Shown here: positions 1 to 11,942 of the stretch, in pieces
How positions within the stretch are numbered: the first letter of the stretch is position 1
Layout: each line of letters starts with the position of its first letter
Source of the DNA: Phaseolus vulgaris
Taxonomy: Eukaryota > Streptophyta > Magnoliopsida > Fabales > Fabaceae
Direction: 5' to 3'
DNA: 64,000 nucleotides
Assembly: GCF_000499845.2 (NCBI RefSeq)
Contig: NC_023750.2
Location: forward strand, 10,654,653-10,718,652
The notes under the pieces: generated by a model
The model's database searches: none
Seen by the model: the letters and a program-made list of their open reading frames with translations, nothing else
Told to the model about the DNA's origin: nothing
Program-made: the position numbers and the translations under genes

Positions 1-1411
1 CTCCTATTCTTCGAGCTACTCTCGTAGCACTTCCGTGCCGTCTTCTAGTCGGAGTTTATGGTAATCACTCCTCCCTCAGAGGAAGGTAACTTCATCTTTA
101 TATGGCCGTTGAGGCCACCGCACCCAATCTGTTTAGGGAAAGTCACCCCAAAAGCAAATTGTAAGCGGAGGACACGCTCACAACGATGTTCCTAATGGTG
201 ATTGTCTTGACCGCGATATCGTCAGAAAAGGTCGTCCTTAGCTCAACGTGCCCTCGTACTTCTACTGATTTCCCGCGAAGCCCAAGCACCCATCGTATGG
301 CCTCAGCTGGTCGAGGGACAACTACAGCCTAGTGAATGTTCCCCAAAATGTCACATTAGCCGAACTCCCTTGATCAATCACGACTCTGTGTACCTTCCTT
401 CCTACGGTGACAACAGATATCACCACCAGATTATTCTCGTGAGAAACCACGTCTTCTAGGTCGGAGCTCGTGAAGTAGAGAGAAGGCTCTGGGGGATGAT
501 CGGGTCTCCTCGCCTCCAAAGACATCACTCCTCATGCATATCGCTTACGTTTGGAAACAAAGTTTGCTCCTCCTGAAAATCCTCTCGAGATGGTGTTCAG
601 CTCTCCATGGACTGGTATCTCATGTGCTTGGTCCCTGAGAGAAGCCTCTCCTTTTGGTTCTCCCTGTTCAGCCTTAAGATACTCTTTTAGGAACCCTTCC
701 GTCACCAAGCTAGCCAGCTGGTGGCCCAAAGCTATGCATCGCTCGATATTATGCCCAAATACCTTGTGGAACTCACACCAGGCATCTTTTCGTGACCCCA
801 AATTCTTATCTATCTTTTGGGGAAACTTCAGCTTGTCTGTTACCCCTTGCATACTCAAAAATCCTTTTTAGAATACTCGGAACCTAGGCCAATTATCTAA
901 CTCCTCCCTGCCCTTTGTCTTGGGCTCGTCCCTCTTGGTTACGTATGGTACGTACCTCCAGTTTGTTCTCTTATTGGCCGAGATTTTGTTGACTCCCAAG
1001 GGGCAAGTTGGGGCACTTTCCTTAGACCCAGGTTGCCTTACATACGAGTTGTTGTTCTTTCTAACTATGGCCTCCACTACTTCAATGTGGGCAACAACTC
1101 GTTCTCGTATCTCAGAAATTGTCACGCCGGATTTCTAATCAGCGAATCGCTAAACAGTCCCGCCGCGATTCCTTGATCGAAAGCGGTGACCATCACGTCT
1201 TCATCATGTGTTTGGAGTCTTACCGTAAGTGCTTAGAATCTATTCTGATAATTCTTCAATGGCTCTTCCTCCATCTGCCTTACGTTGAAAAGGTCATACA
1301 ACTTAGGAGGCTTGACCTAGTTAACAGAGAACTGTTCTCTAAGCAATCAAGAAAACTGAGCGAAAGAGGCGATGTGACCATCAGAAAGCCCACTGAAGCA
1401 TTGTAGGGTTG
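1..1411 (-). pseudogene. Ty3/gypsy element A: gag C-terminal half and start of protease (decayed)
   Basis: Read leftwards, this is retrotransposon gag followed by an aspartic protease. The stretch at 532-858 has the gag tail pattern CEFHKVFGHNIERC followed by an LxxLVxxGFLKEYL helix. The stretch at 322-528 carries the protease core VIDQGSSANVTFW (D, S, A positions as in gypsy retropepsins). Below 322 frameshifted protease sequence continues, with the end KMKLPS recognisable near position 75. Stops and frame changes break it into pieces, so it cannot be expressed as one protein. Element B (3,371-5,948) carries a clearly homologous, better-kept copy. The element runs off the left edge, so its pol region is not in view. 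Identification as a gag-protease remnant is firm; placement in the Tat-like group is inferred from similarity to B and C. Confidence 0.8.
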
Positions 1412-2520
1412 TGTTGAATCAAGTGTGATCAAAAGCTTTGAAGAATCCAAATCCTAGTGTTTGATGGAAGGTTGAAGTTGCTTGGAGTTGCTGCTGTGTT
1501 TTAGAGTAGGATCTGGGCAGATTATCTTTGTAATCCACTCTTTGTTGAATCTAAAGCTTAAGTGTTTTCAAATCTTTTAAGTTTAAAGTGTTTTTCAAAC
1601 TAAGTGAAAAACAACCTGTTGTTTTGTCGAAACAACCGATTGTTTTACACTTAGGTGTTTTTGAAAAGGTTGAAAACTGTTTTGGTTGGTTGACTTGCTG
1701 TCAAACCAAAACAACTGATTGATTCGCACTTTCAATCGATTGTTTGTTTGAAAATCCTAACAGAAACCATTTTGTTAGTTAAGTGAGTTTAAATGATTTT
1801 ATAACTGAATACGCTCCTGCTTTAAATGCTTTGACCATTCTTTGAAAGCTATAAATAGTTTGTTTAAGTTTTATAACAAACAATTAAGAAAGAAAAACAG
1901 ATTTGAGTTTTTCAGAGATTGCTTTCAAGATTTGAGTTTTAACCTTTGAGCTTTGGTTTATCAAGAGAGAGTGGAATAGGATTACATCTGTATTGATTTC
2001 AGTTCATTCTGTAACAAGTGTAATTTGTTCTTAATACTTTGTACATTTTGGTGTTGTAAAGAGAAGAAGGGTTGTGTGCTCTTGAGGTTGTCAAGATCAA
2101 CATTCTTGGTGTGTGTGCTGAGCCAAAGGAAGTGTGTTTCTTGAGGGGATCAAGGTCACTTCTTTGGTGGTGTGTGTATGTAATCTGGTTTTGATTACTT
2201 AGTGGATTCCTCAGTGGTTTCTGGGAAACTGGATGTAGCTCTTGGTTTAAGAGTGAACTAGTATAAACTGTTTGTGCATTTCTCTCTTCCTTAAACTCTT
2301 TAAATTCAGTTGTTGTTGTTTTTACTGGTATAAACAACCGATTCTTTCTTCGAAACAACCGATTGTTTTTCTGGTGCTTTGTTGTTTTGAGTTGTGTTTC
2401 TTGGCTAACTGAATTCCTAATCTGGTTTCTTGCAAAGAATTTCATTCTAGCTTAAAAAGTTTGCAAAAACCCCCTTTAAAAAATTCACCCCATTCTCGTT
2501 TAAGGTCATACATTCTAACA
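1412..2520 (+). mobile_element. Solo LTR of Sirevirus-type Ty1/copia element, inserted in gypsy A gag
   Basis: A complete 1,109-bp LTR begins TGTTGAATCAAGTGTG and ends CATTCTAACA. It is flanked by a perfect 5-bp target duplication, GGTTG (1,407-1,411 and 2,521-2,525), with no internal region. It matches the LTRs of element H in the same orientation. A TATA box (CTATAAATAG, 1,849-1,858) marks the U3 promoter, and the paired palindromes of the family lie near 1,615-1,645 and 2,330-2,370. It splits the gag sequence of element A, which reads on across the site once the LTR is ignored. Solo LTRs arise by unequal recombination between the two LTRs of one element. Confidence 0.93.
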
Positions 2521-2525
2521 GGTTG

Positions 2526-2892
2526 TACCTGTAAATGTACTCATGAACATTTTACAACGGATGGCGTCCGCTCCTGTAGAGACAATCATCTGAGTATTGA
2601 ATGTCATGAGATGACTTTCAAGGTCCTCTACCCCTATGAAAGAGGCAATCTTGGGTGTGATGTAATGAGGTGGCATAAGCTCACCCATGATCGCCTGCGA
2701 AAATGGCTTGGGACTATCTCTCAAAGGAAAGTTCAGACCTCGTTCCCTGGTGGAACGTCGATCACATTGGTATAGATTTCTACATAAGTCCTCATTGGAC
2801 TTGCGTAATTCCTCATTGGCTACCCAGGAGGCCTCGATCTCTGCCATCAGCTGACCCCACTGAGGTACCACCTGCTCACGTGCACCTTTCAT
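2526..2892 (-). pseudogene. Ty3/gypsy element A: gag N-terminal part
   Basis: This minus-strand reading frame corresponds to the gag N-terminus of element B (4,745-5,176): a charged coiled-coil start, then a conserved segment with FSQAIMGELMPPHYITPK and VEDLESHLMTFNTQMI, ending CKMFMSTFTGTT, where the solo LTR entered. Gag is the capsid protein that packages element RNA into virus-like particles. The frame is open from about 2,892 to the insertion point. Upstream of it the element lacks a clear leader and primer site, because the sequence passes within a few bases into LTR-like DNA (2,893-3,298). That suggests an internal deletion. Confidence 0.75.
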
Positions 2893-3298
2893 CTTTGGGT
2901 GTTAACAACAGGAAAATATTTTATCCACGGGCACCTTTACTCACGGTGTTAAGAATAGAAGAGAATCTCGTGCACCTTTATTCTTGGGTGCTCTCCACTT
3001 ATTTAACAACTTTATATATTCATCTAACAGCTTTATTCATGTATTTATTTAACTAACAACTCTGTGTATATTTACATATATTCTATTCTAACAACTTAAC
3101 ATATATCGACATATACATTTAACTAACAACTTTATGTTAATAAATGACCAAACTTTTTATTTTCTCTATTTTAATTATTCTCCACTAGGCTTACCAACGA
3201 AACTGGGTCGAGCCCATGATCCACCCTTTGGGCTTAATAACCGAGTTGACCATACCGAGATGCTTGGACCGAGGTCCCGAACACTATTGTCCAGTACA
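2893..3298 (-). mobile_element. Truncated LTR of gypsy element A
   Basis: The right end reads CCAGTACA on the plus strand, so the minus strand starts TGTACTGG, as the LTR of element B does (TGTACTGACC, ending at 5,948). Only about 400 bp remain against 725 bp in B, and the part holding the U5 end and primer site is missing. Inside, a short motif like GTGCACCTTTNTTTGGGTG recurs about every 45 bp (2,880-2,990) and may be filler from deletion repair. Positions 3,299-3,370 hold no recognisable gene; they lie between this LTR and the truncated 3' end of element B. Confidence 0.55.
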
Positions 3299-3370
3299 TA
3301 ATCATTTTCACAAAGATTGGAACTATATTAAACATTTAAAAAATCTCAAGATTGAATTGAATTTTGTCCC

Positions 3371-5176
3371 TTAACAACTATCTGGTCTTGCAGTTATTGA
3401 CCCAGCGGGTGCCCAGCTTGAATAACTTTCCTTCGATTTCCCCTCTTGGACGTCACCAACTGGTCTCGGCAGTGGTCGATGACTAAGCTCGGCTTCTAAG
3501 ACCTTGGCTACATTTCCCTCATGAGAGATAGTGGCAACGTTGTAGCTCCTTCTATGCTTTAAGCTGCTCTCATAACACTTCCGAGCATCTTTCTGATTGG
3601 ATCTTAGCATAATCTCTTTTCCCTCAAGGGATGGTAGCTTCATTTTCATATGCCTCGTAGATGCTACCGCTCCTAACCTCTTCAGCGAGGGCCTCCCTAA
3701 CAACAGATTATAAGCAGAGGGAGTGTTGACCACTACATACCTGATGACGATGGTCCTGGTGGCTTCCTCATCTGAAAAAGTCGTCCTTAAGTCAATATAT
3801 CCTCGAACCTCCACTTGGTCCCCTGCAAAGCCGACTAAACATCCGTCAAGCAACCTCAGTTGATCGGGGGATAGCCGCAAGTTGACGAACGTGGACCAAA
3901 ACAACACATCTATCGAGCTCCCTTGGTCAATGAGAGCCCGATGCACCTTTCTCCCGACCATAACAACGGATATCACTACCGGGTCGTTGTCATGAGGGAC
4001 TACACCCACCAAGTCTGCCTTGGTGAAATAGAGATCCAAATTCGATGTGTCATCGTGACCTCTTGCCTCCAGCGTCATTACTACCCTTGCGTATTTCTTA
4101 CGCTTGGCTGTTGTACTGCCTCCACCAGAAAACCCACCCAAGATCATGTTTAACTCGGCATGTACAGAGACCTCATGTGGTGGGTCCCTCAGAACAACTT
4201 CTCCTTGTTGTCTCCGTGCTCGGCTTCGAGATACTCTTTCAAGAAACCTTCCTTTAAAAGCTCGGCCAACTGGTAGCCTAAGGCCATGCACCGCTTAACA
4301 CCATACCCGAATCCCTTGTGGAATTCGCACCAGATATCTTTTCTTCCTCCTGGGTTTTTGTCAGTTTTTTGGGGGAACCTCAACTTCTCAGCCACTACGG
4401 GTATACCTATCAATTCTTTGTATGATGTACAGAACTTGGGACGAACTTCCTCCTTTGTGCTTCTTTCTTTGAATTCTCCTTTTCTGTAGGGGTGTTGTCT
4501 GGCTTCTTCCTTCTTCCCAATTGAGGTTTCGTTAACCCTCATAGGCCAAGCAGTTTTGCCTACTTCTTTTGGTTTAGTCAGCCGAGAATGCGAACCATTG
4601 TTCCTAGCTAACACTGCTTCTTAAATATTAATGTGGGTGACTGCTCTTCGCCTAATTTTAGAAAAAGTTTTCGTCGGGTTTCTGATAAGGGAATCACAGA
4701 ACAGTCTTGGAGCGACTCCTTGCTCGAAGGCGGACACTGAACCACTACATGGTCGTGCCTGTGAAGGTGGCCATGAACATCTTGCATCGCACTGCATCTG
4801 AACCACCCGAGATGATCATCTGGGCATTGAACGCAGTGAGGTGACTTTCAAGGTCTTCTACCCCAGTGAAGATAATCTTGGGTGTCACATAGTGTGCGGG
4901 CACTGGCTCGTCCATAATAGCCCTCGAGAAAGGTTCGGGACAATCTCTCTCGGGCATATTCACCTCTCGTTCTCCCAGGATACGTCGGTCTCACCACAAA
5001 TCCTCATTGGTTTTGCGTAGCTCCTCTCGTAATCTCTCATGCTCATGTCTGGATTGTTCGTTGGCTTCTTGGAAAGACCTGATGGTCTCCATAAGTTGCT
5101 GCAATGTGGGAGCCTCGCCTCCTTCTTCTTGTCCCAATGGTACTTCTCTCGTATTCCTCATCTCCGTCTGCACCAA
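3371..5176 (-). pseudogene. Ty3/gypsy element B: gag-protease region
   Basis: Read right to left: a gag coiled-coil start (5,176-4,991), the central gag segment (4,963-4,621, with VPAHYVTPKIIFTGVEDLES), the gag tail CEFHKGFGYGVKRC (4,614-4,189), then a 306-codon open stretch (4,291-3,371) with the aspartic protease motif ALIDQGSSIDVLFW and the end YNLLLGRPSLKRLGA. Gag forms the particle and the protease cleaves the polyprotein. Several stops and frame changes separate the blocks. Reverse transcriptase and integrase are absent: the element stops near 3,371, so its 3' part is deleted. Its 5' LTR and primer site follow directly at 5,205-5,948. It closely resembles element A. Confidence 0.85.
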
Positions 5177-5204
5177 AGTATGGATGAGATCAAGTTTTAG
5201 CAGG

Positions 5205-5223
5205 CCCCACGGTGGGCGCCAAA
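5205..5223 (-). other. Primer-binding site of gypsy element B
   Basis: On the minus strand the bases directly after the 5' LTR read TTTGGCGCCCACCGTGGGG. TGGCGCC at this position is the usual start of primer-binding sites in several plant Ty3/gypsy lineages. The tRNA that pairs with it was not determined here. The site fixes the inner LTR edge at 5,224. Confidence 0.8.
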
Positions 5224-5948
5224 TGTTCTTGTTGGTTGATTGAGTTGCTGGTTGACTCTAGGTTGAATGCCCCCTCTCGAATCTACCTCTTCTGGAATTG
5301 AATTCGTAAACCTTGTCGCACTAGAATAAAGCTCCGTTGAGATAGAGGGCGCCCTACCTGTTGATTTCACTCCGAGGATCAAGTCAGCTAGGGCTCACCA
5401 AAAGTAACAAGTTAAGAAAGTGCATAAAAAACAACGTACCTTTACCTGGAGACTCACTTTCCTTTTATTGTCGGACATGCAACAAGCAACCATTCTCCTT
5501 GGAGATAAGCAAATCTTAACTGAAAATATTCTAAACACATTAATCTTTTACCCGTAACATAAAAACCACCTAGCATGGTCACCAGGGATCTTCAGGTACC
5601 ATCCATAGACCCTCTTCTGTTACTAATGCATAACCCTATTTTAATAAGGTTATAGCAACTAGCCACGTGTAACATATATGCAACAAAAAATATGCAACGG
5701 GAAATATCACCATATATCCATAACAAACATGTAAAAATAACAACATTATATTTATCGCCCCCAAATATATCTATAAACAGGTGTACACATAAAATTACCA
5801 TACGTAACAACCCTGCGCCCTTTGGACCTTCCCTAAAAAGGGTCATTTGCACAGGTTTCATCGAAGTCCAATGTCCGAACTGACCACTCACACCTCAAAA
5901 AACCGAACATACAAAAATAGTACCAAGAGTCGAACACTGGTCAGTACA
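5224..5948 (-). mobile_element. 5' LTR of gypsy element B
   Basis: This 725-bp LTR begins TGTACTGACC on the minus strand (plus-strand end at 5,948) and ends AAGAACA next to the primer site. Its closest relative in the window is the solo LTR at 31,425-32,095: both share the block around CCTAGCTGACTTGATC (B: minus strand, 5,385-5,400) and the stretch near AAAGGTACG. No complete partner LTR exists, because the 3' end of B is deleted. The reading frames inside it are chance. Confidence 0.85.
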
Positions 5949-6789
5949 TAAATAGACTTAAACTTATTCATTCACAAAATTGGTTAGATAAAATTCCTCA
6001 TATCTTTTGTTGTTTTTTTTTTATATGCACTAATAAAGTTATAATATGATTATCTCACAGAGAACTTAGAAGGAAAATAGTGATAGAAGATAAAAAATTT
6101 ATTTAAATAAATATATTTCATATTTATATATTTCAGAAAACAACTAAAAATAATATTATATTATTATCACAGTGTGAAAAAACATATGGATAAAAATTTA
6201 TTAAATTTTTTTATGACTATTATTATCAACATTACGTCAAGTAAAATTAAATTATTATTTAAATAGTATCAAATTTAAATATTATAAATGAAAAAAGAAT
6301 CTTATTAAATAGGATTAACCGAATTGCATATATATTAATAATTAAAATAATTAATTAATTAAAAAAACAAAAATTAATAAAAATGTGAAAAACAAAACTG
6401 TGATTATTATTGATAACTAAATATTATATGCTTTATTGTAATTGATTTCTTACCTTCACATGCAATAGAAGTATTTGACAGATTTAGCACAGAACGAATG
6501 TATGTTTCACATGCATTGCATTATTGGTATGTTGTTCAAATCATTAAAAATTTAAATTTTTATCATTGTTGACTTTGTTCGCCACTCATTATATTCAATT
6601 TGATTCTAAGTTCTTGTTGTTTAATTGCCTTAATAATTTGACATAAAATGAATGTTAAAGATATTTAATAAACTTAAAACAGTTGTTTTCGAATTAGATT
6701 AGCAATTGTGTCCTGGGCTAAAAAAACGTGGGATAAATATGTCTTCATATAAAAGGTTTTTTATGTTAATATAATAGAAAAAAATTAAC

Positions 6790-6829
<40 letters not shown>

Positions 6830-8281
6830 AATGCATAATATGCAACAGATTCACAATGGAGATAATGGGACATCGCACGAATCAAGGAGGTTGTGGTGGA
6901 GGAAAACTAGTGCTCTTAATTATTTGATTGATGTTTAGGTAGTTTTCTTAATCATTAAATTTTTAGGTAGTAATTTGATTTGAAATTCAGAAAAACAAAA
7001 ACAAAAAATTTGATTGTTCTTACAAGGGTGGGGAAGATCTCGATCTTTTTTCTATGTTTCGTCGCGTTTCTACTGATCCTAGTCAATGATGTCACGAGAT
7101 CTTCGGTCTTTGGTCGGTGAGGGTGTGGTGGTACCTGCAAAAGATATTTCGATTTTTAAGTCAGAACTCAGTATGAGATAGGCGAGAGTAATATTGTTCG
7201 ATGTTTACTTTTGTCTTAGTTGGTGTGCACATTTATAGGATTGTAGTGACCCTCTGATGTTGAACCTGATTAGGATAAGTTATCGGGTTAACTTCAGAAT
7301 GAAGGTAACATTTCATACTATGACTATGTTCATCATTTTGCATCAAGGAACGTTTGTTAAGTCCTTTAGAGTTATGTCGACCACGTTACCCGAGGAATCT
7401 CTGTCAACTACTCTGACCAATGGGATCTCGATTCAGTATGCTACAATTTTTTCAGGTGAAATGTTAACATCATATATCATCCTATTATTCTTGAAACCAA
7501 AATAAAAAGGGACTAAATAAAATAAATGAATTTTACAAAATTTTCTTTGCAATTAATTTTGTTAAGAGTTTGTAGTTACGAAAAAGTGTGAAGAAATTGA
7601 GTGTGTTTGGATTGAGGTATGTTAGACTAAATGTGTGAGGAAAATTTATTTGAGTTTTTGAGTGATATGATAATTGTGAGAAAATTTTGATTTGATTTTT
7701 TTAAAGATGTAAAATGTAAGATTACAGATTTATTCTTACCTATTAAAAAAATAATAAAAACCTATTAAAAATAGTAATAAAAAAATATGAAATATTTTTG
7801 TTTAGAAGATAAATTTGTATTAAATATAAGTAGTATTATTATATTTCTAATAATAATTATATAACTTGTTTATTATATATGTGATATATTAAAATTTTAT
7901 TTTATTAATAATATCATAAGAAAATTGTGTTATTTCAATTTATGTAATAATTAATATTTGTATTTAGATAGTAAAAATATTATTTAAATTATTTTATTTT
8001 ATTTATATTATGTTATATATATATATTAATTATATATTATATATATATATAACAATATTATTAATAATGATAATTATGACTATTATTATGAAAAAGATAA
8101 TATATTTTAAAATTAATTGAATATTCAAATATTTTTGTAAAATAACTTTATTTTAAAAACATATTATGATATGTGAATTAATAACATAAAAAAATAAATT
8201 TTATATTTAATATATTATTTTTGTTTCAATTTTTACTGAAGTAAAAATTGGATGACCCTGAAATAAGCATTCATTGAAGTA
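5949..8281. other. AT-rich intergenic DNA, no gene seen
   Basis: About 2.3 kb of strongly AT-rich sequence. I see no convincing protein, RNA or transposon domain. A 34-bp TA microsatellite lies at 6,795-6,828, with more AT runs around 8,008-8,060. A more balanced island (about 6,840-7,500) holds short frames on both strands that lack motifs. It might be an unrecognised transposon fragment. Confidence 0.6.
6795..6828. repeat. (TA)n microsatellite
   Basis: Perfect alternating TA for about 34 bp inside AT-rich DNA. Probably length-variable between accessions. Confidence 0.95.
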
Positions 8282-8286
8282 CACAA

Positions 8287-9363
8287 TGTTGAATCAAGTG
8301 TGATCAAAAGCTTTGAAGAATCCAAATCCTAGTGTTTGATGGAAGGCTGAAGTTGCTTGAAGTTGCTGCTGTGTTTTTAGAGTAGGATCTGGGTAGTTTA
8401 CCTTTGTAATCCACTCTTTGTTGAATCTAAAGCTAAAGTGTTTTCAAATCTTTTAAATTTAAAGTGTTTTTCAAACTAAGTGAAAAACAACCTGTTGTTT
8501 TGTCGAAACAACTGATTGTTTTACTCTTAGGTGTTTTTCAAAACTGTTTTGGTTGGCTGACTTGCTGTCAAACCAAAACAATCGATTGTTTGTTTGAAAA
8601 TCTTAACAGAGTAAGTTTTGTTAGTTGAGTGTCCTTTAAATGATTTTCAAACTGAATGCGCTCTTGTCTTAAATGCTTTGACCAATATTTGAAAGCTATA
8701 AATAGTTTGTTAATGTTTTATGACAAACAAGAAAAGAGAAAAACAGATTTGAGTTTTTCAGGGATTGCTTTCAAGATTTGAGTTTTCACTTTTAAGTTTT
8801 GGTTTTCTCAAGAGAGAGTGGAATAGGATTACATCTGTATTTATTTCTGTTCATTCTGTAACAAGTGTAATTTGTTCTGAATACTTTTACATTCTGGTGT
8901 TGTAAAGCCAAGAAGGATTGTGTGCTCTTGAGGTTGTCAAGATCAACCTTCTTGGTGTGTGCTGAGCCAAAGGAAGTGTGTTTCTTGAGGGGATCAAGGT
9001 CACTTTTTTGGTGTTTTTGTATGTAATCTGTAATTGATTGCTTAGTGGATTGCCTAGTGGATTCTGGGGACTGGATGTAGCTCTTTGTTGAAGAGTGAAC
9101 CAGTATAAACTATTTGTATTTCTCTTTCTTCCCTTAAACTCTTTTAAATTTAGTTGTTATTGTTTTTCTGGTACAAACAACCGATTGTTTCGAAGAAACA
9201 ACTTATTGTTTTTCTGGTGCTTTGCTGTTTTGTGCTTTGTTTATTGGTTAACTGAATTCCTAATATGTATTTTTGCAAAGAATTTCATTCTAGCTTAAAA
9301 TTTTTTCAAAAACCCCTTTAAACAATTCACCTCCCCTCTCGTTTAAGGCCATACATTCTAACA
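8287..9363 (+). repeat. 5' LTR of element H
   Basis: It starts TGTTGAATCAAGTG and ends ACATTCTAACA, 1,077 bp, with TATA box TATAAATAG at 8,697-8,705. Relative to the 3' LTR it lacks one member of a palindrome pair near 8,580 and keeps one near 9,190 that the 3' copy lost. Confidence 0.93.
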
Positions 9364-9383
9364 ATTGGCATCAAGAGCTTGGT
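9364..9383 (+). other. Primer-binding site of element H
   Basis: The sequence directly after the LTR, ATTGGCATCAAGAGCTTGG, resembles the initiator-methionine tRNA primer site used by most plant copia elements (TGGTATCAGAGC) with small differences. Elements F and G have the same arrangement on the minus strand. Confidence 0.75.
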
Positions 9384-9424
9384 ACTTGAAAAATACTCAA
9401 GTTTGATCCTAAAATCTTCCTTCA

Positions 9425-11170
9425 ATGGCTGAAAAACTACCTTTTGGAGAGGGTGCTTCAATTAACAGACCACCTCTATTCTATGGTTTGAATTATCAAT
9501 TCTGGAAAGTTAGAATGAAAATCTTTGTTGAATCTCTTGACAAAGGAATTTGGGATGCAATTGAAAATGGCCCTTTTATTCCAAAATTTGAAAAAGATGG
9601 ATCTTCCATTGAAAAACCTTGGTCTCAATGGATTGATTCTGAAAACAAGAAGTCCAAATTTGATTGTATTGCTAAGAACATCATAACATCTTCCTTGAAT
9701 TCGAATGAATTTTTCAGGATTTCTCAATGCTCATCGGCCAAGGAGATGTGGGACACTTTGGAGGTGACTCATGAAGGAACCAATGATGTGAAGAGAGCTA
9801 GCATACTCTAATACATGAATATGTAATGTTTAGAATGTTTAAGGGTGAGTCAATCACAAAAGTACAAAAGAGGTTCACCCACATCATCAACCACCTTATG
9901 AGCCTTGGGAAAACCTTTGATAAAGAAGAACTAAACATCAAGATCCTCAAGTGTCTTGATAGATCATGGCAACCTAAGTTGACAACAATTTCTGAATCAA
10001 AAGATTTGACATCCTTGACAACGGCTTCATTGTTTGGTAAGCTTAGAGAACATGAGTTAGAAATGAATAGACTCAGTGTTCAAGAAAGTGAAGACAAGCA
10101 TGTGAGAAGCATTGCCTTGAAAGCTGCCAAGCACAAAAGCAAACAAGAGTCAAGTGATGAAAGTGAAGAAGAAAACCTTAGTTTGCTGTCTAAAAAGTTT
10201 AGTACATTCTTGAAGAGAAATCGCAACAAAGAAGCCAACAAAGAAAGGTATGGCAACAAGAAAACTAGTGATTTCAATTCTAACAATTATACTTGCTTTG
10301 GTTGTGGTGAACAGGAGCACATAAAAGCTGATTGCCCAAACAAAGAAAGAAATGAAAAGAAATCAAGCTACAAGGAGAAAAAAGGAAAATCAAGAAGAGC
10401 ATATATTGCTTGGGATGAAAATGAAGTTTCCTCATCAAGCTCCTCATCAAGTGAAGATGAAAAGGCAAACATATGCTTGATTGCAGAAGGAGATGATGAG
10501 TCATGTAGCTCAAGCAATGTAAGTTCATGTGTTTCCCTAAGTGCTGAAAATTATAGTAAATTGCTTCAACCTTTTCAAGAAACTCATGAAGAAGCTAACT
10601 GATTGGTTCTCTCAAACAACCGATTGAAAGGGCTTAAGAACTGGCTTGAAAAGAGGGTTAAGACATTTGAAGAAGAGCTGGAAAAATAAAAAATTGATTT
10701 TGAAAAGCTTGAAAAACATTGCAAAAACTCTTCTCATGTGTGTGACTCTCTTGTTTGTGAAAATTATGAAAATCTTGAAAAGAAAGTCATTATCTTGTTA
10801 GAACTGTGGATAAGCTTTCAAAGGAAAAATCCAACTTTGAGAATGTCTTGGCATCTCAAAATTGTGTTTTTGGAAGAGCTGGATTAGGTTTTAATCCACA
10901 GAACAAGTAAGATAATTTTTCAAAGAAATTTTCAAAGTGGCCAGTAAAACAACCGATTGTTAAGTCGAAACAACCGGTTGTTACATGATTTTATAGCATG
11001 AAAAGAGGCCATTCTGTCAGATTCTACAAAATAAGGAAATATTTTGTTCCCAGAGGTTTTATGAAATGGATTCCCAAAGGTTGTGAGGTTTCAAATGATA
11101 AAACTAAATCAAATGGACCCACATTTGTAAGGGACCAAATGTTGTTGCTTGAATTCATTTTTATGCAGGG
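9425..11170 (+). pseudogene. Sirevirus-type gag of element H
   Basis: It begins at the ATG at 9,425 about 60 bp after the primer site. The first block (to 9,811) has the copia gag signature LNYQFWKVRMKIF and the stretch AKEMWDTLEVTHEG. A stop and frame change near 9,812 separate it from the second block (9,826-10,602), which carries the gag core KRFTHIINHLMSLGK, a lysine-rich region and a CCHC zinc knuckle CFGCGEQEHIKADC that binds RNA. A serine/glutamate-rich stretch and a coiled-coil tail follow, broken by stops after 10,602. A second knuckle-like block (about 10,993-11,030) has lost its cysteines (FYSMKRGHSVRFY). Gag forms the particle. This copy is not translatable as one chain. No protease or polymerase sequence follows. 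Confidence 0.88.
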
Positions 11171-11942
11171 ATACTAGTAGAACATGAAGCTCTGAGTCAT
11201 CTAATAAGGTTCTTGGAAGGAAAGGATTAAGACTGGAACTGAATTAAGGGTGTGTACCAGTCCAAGCCTTTTCTAAAGTCAAAAGAAGCTTCTTGATCAC
11301 AAACAAATGACTCATTGAAGGGACTTCATAAAAGGATAAGACCTTCCTTATCTTTGCTTTTGTTTTTAATTACTAATTCATGTTTAAATTCTCAAATAAG
11401 CATTTACATCTATTTTGAACCTTTCTCAGTCTATACTTGAAAATCACAATCTGTCAACATGTTGCAGAAAAAAAACCGATTGTTTCCTCGAAACAACCAA
11501 TTGTTTCTTCTCTGACAGCAATGTGAAAGAGTTGAATTAATTTCTCTATGCATTATGTCTGTTGCAGATCTCAATAATGAAAGGATCTTGAGTCAATAAA
11601 GCAGTCTTGAAAGCCTGATTGTGTTTTGGACGAAGCTACAAAATGTCATAAAGGAATATATTCCATATCTTGGAAATTCAAGAGCCTTTATGTCTAGTCA
11701 AAGATCACATGTGCTGACCATGTGTTTTTCTGCTCTTTTTTGACGTTTTTTGTGCAGTGCTTGGACCAGTCTCTCATCTTGAAGACTAAAACCCACAATC
11801 ACCAAAGGATCAAAAAAAGTATTTGATTTGCTATAAAATCAGTTGCAGCTGTTTTCCTTCACAAAAACAATCAATTGAGCCATCTCTTGCAACATCTCTT
11901 TCTCTCTTTGTGTGTGAGCCTTTGCCTCTTTTTTCTGCTATC
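11171..11942 (+). other. Element H spacer between gag and second ORF
   Basis: No coding domain is seen. It contains another palindrome pair (about 11,470-11,505, AACCGATTGTTT type) and probably the leader for the ORF that follows. Loosely similar non-coding sequence is present inside element F (32,400-34,400, minus strand), which suggests both elements share a non-autonomous backbone. Confidence 0.5.

Noticed and set aside
6955..7140. Minus-strand frame starting MQVPPHPHRPKTED
   Set aside because: Short, no recognised domain, in AT-rich DNA without neighbouring coding signal.
7257..7505. 82-codon plus-strand frame
   Set aside because: No motif, no splice or promoter context; length compatible with chance.
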